From the NCBI GenBank assembly GCA_018466975.1, contig JAENRS010000016.1:149833-213832 (forward strand): DNA of 64,000 nucleotides. Direction: 5' to 3'. This document shows positions 58,085 to 64,000 of the stretch, in pieces. The stretch's first letter is position 1, and every line of letters starts with the position of its first letter. The notes under the pieces were generated by a model that saw only the letters and a list, made by a program, of their open reading frames with translations, was not told where the DNA came from and did no database searches. The stretch comes from Sparassis latifolia. Taxonomy: Eukaryota; Basidiomycota; Agaricomycetes; Polyporales; Sparassidaceae. Position numbers and translations under genes: made by a program.

Positions 58085-58530
58085 AAGAAGCGGGCGAGTG
58101 AGCAGGCATACCGTCAAAGGCATGGCGGCGTTGCTGGGACCTGTGCAACATTGGGTGAGCCCATCATGCTGGCCAATTCCGAGGCAAAAGCCGGCGACAG
58201 AGAGCAGGCCGCAGGCAGCGCGAGCGATAGAGGTCTCCTTCGAGCTCGCGCTACCTACCGCCCGCAAGGCCTCTGTACATGTGGCAGATAGGAAAGGTGG
58301 GCGGAGCACCACCCCATGGGCGATATGGGTCTCCTTCAAACCCATGGGATGGTGCTCTTCCTGAGATAAGAGAGCAACGCACCGAACGGCGAGGAGATCT
58401 CAAGACTAGCACAGAGGAAGCGCAGCAGCGGAGCGATGAGACAGCTCGCGCAGGGGACAGTTGAGAGGTGGGGGGTGGGAAAGGGTCGGCGGGTGAATTT
58501 ACGGTAAGCCGCCAAAAATTTTGTTGTGCG
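58085..58530. other. Spacer with a hairpin element
   Basis: Contains hairpin copy 2 (listed separately). No gene recognised. Confidence 0.35.
58304..58357. repeat. Hairpin element, copy 2
   Basis: The 17-nt arms GAGCACCACCCCATGGG (58304-58320) and 58341-58357 pair with one mismatch around a 20-nt loop, CGATATGGGTCTCCTTCAAA. Confidence 0.8.
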
Positions 58531-58625
58531 TTGTTGACGCGTCTCTTTTGTTGACGCGTTTTGTTGACGCGTCTCCTCTGTTGACGCGTTTTGTTGTTGA
58601 CGTGTTTTGTTGTTGACGCGTCGCG
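58531..58625. repeat. TTGTTGACGCGT tandem array
   Basis: Five ACGCGT words and one ACGTGT variant, each preceded by GTTG, at intervals of 12-23 bases. ACGCGT is also the MluI cell-cycle box bound by MBF in yeasts. Confidence 0.8.
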
Positions 58626-59054
58626 CCTCCATGTGTACGTCCATATGCAGCAGGTGCTGTCCTTTCTGGGCTTCTCGGGCTCGAGCTTCTTGCGTCGAGA
58701 AGAGAAGCCACACCGGGGAGACGTATTCGCCGCCGTTTTGATGCAGTGCTCGCGTTCTTGATCGATTCCTCCCTCAAGATGAAGGGGCGTGAAGCTGGGA
58801 GCAGCAGTCCCAGCAGCCGTGAAGAGTAGGGCGGCGGCGCGGGCGCAGTGCAGGGACGGGGTGGCAACGTACGAGCGTACGAGATGCGTCACCGGTCAGA
58901 GACTGACGCGAATCCCGCCTTGTCCGTGTCGCAGATTCGCGCCTTCCAGGGAGTCCCTGGTGGTGCACTTGCATTTGCTAGGTGCTCCTCGAGGATGCGT
59001 GGAGGTGGTGGGGAGGCGCGTCGAGGGACGAAGGCCAAGGGGGAGGACGTGCCT
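58626..59054. other. Region without a recognisable gene
   Basis: Frames on both strands are open because of high GC. No domain recognised. Confidence 0.3.
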
Positions 59055-59138
59055 ATCGACTCTTGGGCCGCAGGACCGTCGACAGATTGCTCGGAGTTCA
59101 CCACCAATTACAGTAGCCTCGTGCACGTGCCAGAACAG
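59055..59138. repeat. Repeat R4, copy 2
   Basis: Nearly identical to 38190-38285. It ends exactly where the perfect palindrome begins. Confidence 0.7.
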
Positions 59139-59178
59139 ATTTATGTATTTGATCCAGTGGATCAAATACATAAATCTG
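59136..59178. repeat. Perfect 43-bp palindrome
   Basis: The 21-base arm CAGATTTATGTATTTGATCC(A) at 59136-59156 and its exact inverse at 59158-59178 are separated by one G at 59157. Confidence 0.95.
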
Positions 59179-59603
59179 CTCGTTTCCTCGCTTTCTCATG
59201 GTCAGATCGCGCTCTTCATCTCAAGCACACTGGGCCACAGGATAGCATAATTTCAGTACAAGAGTCATCGTGTCTGAGGAGTTCGAAGCTCGCTGTCGGA
59301 TTTCAGTATTCACTAACTCGTAGGCTGGGTTGGACTACTCATTTCTTACTTGCCGAAGTGCATAACGACCTGTAAGTGCCTCGAACAATCTGTGGGTTTC
59401 CCACCTCAATAATCTTTTGTCTCTCAGCGATGATGTCCTCGCCAAGACACTTTTCTCCGTCGATGCTGTACGATTTACACAGACATGCCGGCATGCCTAC
59501 ATACAGCCCACCCAGTATCTGTCAAATATGACTACTGCGGAGAACTGAGTTTCTGCTGTTTTGTGCTTTTGCTCAAACGCTGCGCCGAACGCGTTCCCCC
59601 TCC

Positions 59604-59930
59604 TTGCCACACCTCCAGCATATCCACCTTGGCACCGTCGGTGAGAGGTCATTCAGGCTGTTAGCAGCCGACCACATATTGTCTGACTCATTCTACCACC
59701 CTCCCCACTGCAGCCTGCCCGGGAGCGCCCTCAAGAATTTCGCCAAATCCCTGGAGTTACTTGAGATATCGGTGTCGGGTGGTCTTCGCTTGGATTCCGA
59801 CGTTGTATATTCTCGTGTCCACACCCTGAAACTCTACGATTTTCAAGAGGAGACCTCTAATCTCAAACATTTAGCTGTTGGGCTCACTGCATGGGCTTTT
59901 AATTTGAAACGCGGACGGTTCTTAGTATGA
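59604..59930 (+). pseudogene. Possible F-box/LRR-like protein fragment
   Basis: Plus frame MPHLQHIHLGTVGERSFRLL, then LKNFAKSLELLEISVSGG and SRVHTLKLYDF, has the leucine spacing of the LRR part of agaricomycete F-box proteins. No F-box is evident upstream and the frame ends early. Weak assignment. Confidence 0.25.
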
Positions 59931-60175
59931 GACTAGTCTCTTTCTACAAAGGGGTCTTACTAGCCCAAACCAGGCAGAAAGGAAGTCCGGAGACGCGTTA
60001 CGGTTGAAACGTTGACGGTCTCCACCGGATTCTTTCCCGCTTCTTCTTATCTTCTGTAGTATAAGTATAGATAGATAGATGCAGTACAATGATGATCTGA
60101 TCACAATGCGCAGCATCGTGGTGAAAGTGAAAGTGAAAACTCGTAACCACCGTAACCACTACAAAAGTACACCGC

Positions 60176-61608
60176 TCATATGGCATTCCTAATCCTCTCC
60201 ACGAGCCGATCAAGATCGAGGGCGTCCTCATCCAACGGAGTACACTCAGGCCCACTAACGTAAATGTACCGAGCAGCAGTACTGAAGACCTCGTCAGATG
60301 CGACCCAGAAGTGCTGAGAGAATATTCGTACCGGAGTGAGGCCTCGGTGTGAGCCAGATCCACGGCAGGTTGTATGTTCAATTGTTGAATCTGCTGTGGT
60401 CGAAGTGTTTTCAGCCAATTATGGTTGTAAAAATTCACCGGGAGCCCAGCAACCGGGTTTCCTGGGTCAATCTTGCGCAAGGAAGGCCTGCGTACTCGAG
60501 GCCAGTTGCCGCGACTCGCCTTGCCACCCGCAGTAAACCTTCCGCCCAGATGTAGGAGATCCATAACGCGCAGCCAAGTGACCAAGCTCTGATTTCTCCA
60601 TTCTTCACTGACGATAGTGTATCGTCGTTGACCTCCGTGGCGCCCTCCACAATGGTCGGATTCATCGCCACTCATGCCATCCTTGCCCATAAATTCAAGG
60701 ACGTCAATGAACCTTGCAAGATCTGGATGATTATAACATGCATCCACACGACGTTCGTGCAACTATTGATGCAGGATCACTGTCAGTCACACTGTAACAG
60801 AGAATCAGCACTTGTAGCATACCGTGATCCGCCGCCTGTTGCAATCGCTCTTGCTCTGTCGCTCTAACTTCTTGGAGCTAGGGTCTTCACCTTTTCGGTC
60901 ACGCAAGTCTTCGTATTGATTCTTTAGTTGTTTAAGGTGCACAATGAATGCATCGTGGATTGTCTCGATATCTTCACAACTGTACCACGAGCAAGCGAGG
61001 AACTCATCAGCGAAGATTTCAGCTGCGAGTAGATTCCATCGTGATTTCCTACTGCCGATGAAATCTATGCGGAAATCATCGACCGTAGGTCCTCCGATTC
61101 CGGTTTCGCCAAAGTCCTCCAATTCGGTCTTGGTTGGAGGGTCAGGGAATGGGGATTCCGCATTTTCACGATCTAAAATACGCATCGCGAATTCACGCAC
61201 ATCGTTCTGTCAAAAGGTTGTTATGCCCATTCTATGACCCGATAAGCGACAGTCGCGAACCTTGAGGATGTTGGTCTGTACAGGTTTGTGTTCAGAAACT
61301 CGTCCCCCGAGCTTCAATCCTTTGATAAGCTTTCGTGCCTTATACGAGGCAGCCGGGGCGGCACTGGCCTGTTGAAAGTCTGATAGATGGAGTATCAGCG
61401 ATCGTACATACTTGAAGTATGTCATCGGGCACTCACAATGTCGACTACTTGCGGCCTGAGATTGAGATTCCGAACCTTGCCCAGCGCCGACAGACGGAGT
61501 GGCACCCGAGAGCCCAGGGAAGACGAACGGCGGTGGATAGCTTTGGGACAGCGCTGCGTTCACCGCCGCATTCATCCTCGTGGTGATACGTCCTTCCATC
61601 TGCTGCAT
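60176..61608 (-). CDS. GMSxDE-family hypothetical protein
   Basis: Five exons on the minus strand: 61608-61412, 61363-61261, 61206-60823, 60762-60332 and 60281-60176. They give about 406 residues with closed phases. Family blocks are NDVREFAMRILDREN, VDDFRIDFIGSRKSRWNLLA, AAEIFADEFLACSWYSCEDI, ACYNHPDLARFIDVLEF, KDGMSGDESD, SLVTWLRVMDLLHLGGRF, ASRGNWPRVRRPS and VAGLPVNFYNHNWLK, closing AARYIYVSGPE. This family is greatly expanded in Agaricomycetes and usually lies among transposons. Its function is unknown. ATG 61608 is the first in-frame Met of the first readable exon, but the frame is open upstream to 61656, so more 5' exons may exist. Confidence 0.65.
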
Positions 61609-61880
61609 TTCCCGCAGGATGTCGTCTACGTGAGCCGTTCCACTCTGGTGCTGCAAATTGATATCTCCTGAGGCAGTGATAAGGGAGAATGTATTATACG
61701 TACGTTGCTGTCACATTGCTCCGCGGTTCTCTGCGCTGTCCCCTATGACATGAGGAGAGGTCATAAATATTGGTTGGATACTCAATAAGCTCGGTTAACG
61801 CACATCTGAACCATCGTCCTCAGGTACTGCAGCATCTTTCATCTCGATATCTTTCGGTGAAGGAGGGCTGGACTGCCTCT
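61609..61880. other. Junction between the two minus-strand genes
   Basis: Could be an intergenic space or introns of one long gene. No clear promoter was seen. Confidence 0.3.
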
Positions 61881-63942
61881 GTTAGAAGTGGAAGAGCGGT
61901 ATTAAACAGACGCATTTGCACACCGAATATAGCTGTCGCTCTCCTCACATTGCCGAGATGTAGATATCGCAACTTCAGGTGTAAACCCCATCTGCGGGTG
62001 AATGGCTATACCCCCACTTTGACAGCGGCGTTGATATGAAACTTCGTTATCCGGACAGGTCTCTCTGCTTGAAACCTGCACCTGGCTGTCAAATCCATTC
62101 CACTCTGGAAAACTGATGTGCACATCGGATGTATTATCGACCTGAATATTAAATTCAGGTTATGAATATTAGGCGCTTAGACACATGGAAGCGGAACACG
62201 CACCAGTCGAGGTAAGGCATCAGTTTTAAGCCAATTACCGATCCCTATCCAGCTAGGAAATTCACCATTAAAATGTTTTTGTGCTCGACACTGAGTATGT
62301 TGCTGGAAAGCTGTGTGAAGAACGATTCCATTCCATGCCGAGACATCCACTAACGCAGACGAAGAATGATATGCGCGCTCGCTGGTGACTGAAACGGAAT
62401 TTCGGTACTCCATAGCATCATTCATGTGGGCCGGAAGATCTCCACCAGTCCAGGGATTCAAGCCCACCGGTTTGTATTGCTTGTGCAGTGCTTTTGCATC
62501 AATGACATCTTGTACCATTATGTCGCTGTTCGAGGTATGCTTGTCGTGCATCTTGACATCGTCCATCTCAACATCATCCATCTCGACATCATCCATCTCG
62601 ACATCATCCACGTTACTCGTGAATCCCACACGATCACAGAGTCCAGCCCAGGATGGGAAGTCTGCTTCATTAGTGATTCCGTTCAACAGTGCACCTTCTT
62701 CGATACTGATAGATAATCAGATATACGGCTCAAAGTGATAGCAGATGTCATGCACCTTGTAATCTGAGACTCCTGCATGCCACCATATGGCTCCCACGAG
62801 TCCAACCCATTGAATGGTGACCTTGTCAGCATACTTTCATAAGTATTTTGCGAAAGTGTCACGTCGTCCGAGTATTTTACAGTTCGTTTCGTGAGCGGAT
62901 CACATAGTACACTAGACTCTCCGTCGTCACCTGGACTTGAATCATTCTGTACATCAATGGTTGGTGAACGGGGAGGAGATTTGCTCGCATGAGTCCACTC
63001 GGGCAGTACGCCGTTTAGCTCGAGAGAGAGCGCAAGCAGTTGACCGCGCAAACCAGTCCAGGCCGGGGTTTTGGACCTATCATCTTGATAACAGGACTCG
63101 ACGGTGGGTGATCGAGTTTCAGAAATACCCGGTTGAAACCCTCCGCCTTCCGATGTCAATGACCGCTCATTTGCGATGGGCAGCTCTATGACCGGCTCGT
63201 CAAAGGATATTAACGGCAGTCCATCGTCCACGTCCAAGGTATATGACACGTCGCTACGCAGAGGCTTAGAAATCTCCAAAGTCTCGCTAAATGGAGGAAA
63301 TCGTGGCCCCTTGCCTGCAGCTGCCGGCTCATCAAAGGATATTAACGGCAGTTCTTCGTCCACACCCAAAGAAGACGGCATATCGCTACCTAAAGGCTTA
63401 GGGATCTCCGAAGGATCACTAAATGGGGGGAATCGTGGTTCCTTGCCTGGGGCTGGGACTGACCGAAGTTCCTCTTCCAGTACGTGTGTAAGCGGGACAC
63501 GGGGGTCAGACTCCGTTCCATGGGACATGTCCCCCCGATCGACTGGGTCATCAGGTAGCGTAGGCCATAGGAGAGACGTTCCTGTGTCCGGAACAAGGGG
63601 AGGTGTCCACGGAGGGGAGGCAGATGACGGTCCAACCTCAGATTTGGGAAGAGTTGATGTCATTGAATCTCTAAACATTCGAGACCCTCCAGACGGATCG
63701 GCATCGCCCTTCAGCTGCGGCGCTGGAGGAAATGAACACGAAGGAGAAGAAGGTTGGATTTCTGACTCGCGGGTGCTCCTCGCGAAGGTCGGTGCATATC
63801 GTGTACAAAGCTCACCGGGGTCATTTGACATGGCGAATCCCACCTGAGAGCTCTGAGGTGCGTTATTTTCCTCTCCAAGAGTTGGACGACTGGGTTGGTG
63901 CATGGGGAACTTCGCTTCAAGCGACAACGTCATAGGAGGCAT
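61880..63942 (-). CDS. Low-complexity protein with recurrent Trp-Gly motifs (partial)
   Basis: Minus strand. The large exon ends near 62700 and is open from the window's right edge, with a Met at 63942, so the gene may start outside. It is Pro/Ser/Asp-rich and holds a duplicated unit, PRFPPFSxxxEI(P/S)KPL, then LPLISFDEP, encoded at about 63185-63460 (period about 129 bp). Further exons (62686-62177 and 62123-61880) contain a DDVEMD triple repeat. Short motifs recur throughout: TPAWTGLRG, LPEWTHA, FPSWAGLCD, LNPWTGGD, SAWNGIVL, FPSWIGIG, FPEWNGFD. I do not recognise the family. Splice borders between the exons are not resolved. Confidence 0.4.
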
Positions 63943-64000
63943 ATCACCGGACAAGTCCTGATTCTGGGGCAGTGAACCAACAATGGACTGGTCAGGAAAC

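Overview
This window is nuclear DNA from a filamentous basidiomycete, almost certainly an Agaricomycete. Genes are cut by many short introns of about 45-60 nt with GT...AG ends. Several families typical of that class are present: FunK1 fungal-type kinases, a KDZ transposase, a JmjC gene of the agaricomycete type, a WD40 family, and the 'GMSxDE' hypothetical family. No bacterial-style operons or CRISPR arrays are seen, and I found no tRNA or rRNA.

Region 1 (about 4.6-24.4 kb) is a conserved, gene-dense core. In order it holds a CsbD-like QQGYGG-repeat protein (minus), an RRN5-like SANT/histone-fold protein (plus), RIF1 (plus), a cyclopropane-fatty-acid-synthase-type methyltransferase (minus) and SMC6 (plus). 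These genes look intact: introns can be placed so that frames close and key motifs are kept. RIF1 and SMC6 are both chromosome-maintenance genes. The first 4.6 kb holds nothing I can recognise.

Region 2 (about 24.4-59.5 kb) is a repeat-rich accessory region. It contains a copia-like LTR, a TA-flanked MITE, a KDZ transposase remnant, an interspersed repeat family (called R1 here) with three long and at least four short copies, other duplicated segments (R2, R3, R4), and several perfect or near-perfect inverted repeats. Set among these are decayed gene copies: EXO1, a RecQ helicase, an MGS1/WRNIP1 AAA+ ATPase, two FunK1 N-terminal halves and one FunK1 C-terminal half. Three of these (EXO1, RecQ, MGS1) are replication-fork or repair genes. 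Genes that still look functional here are a JmjC gene (35.5-38.0 kb), a WD40 gene (47.6-48.8 kb) with a truncated second copy (53.0-53.3 kb), and an HxD-containing dioxygenase-like gene (56.6-58.1 kb).

Region 3 (about 60-64 kb) has two minus-strand genes: a GMSxDE-family protein and a low-complexity protein with recurring short Trp-Gly motifs that runs off the right edge. They may be parts of one transcript.

The overall picture is a stable housekeeping block abutting a transposon graveyard in which gene fragments were copied, joined end to end and mutated. Exon borders were worked out by hand from splice signals and reading phase. They are good for the core genes and approximate for the accessory ones.
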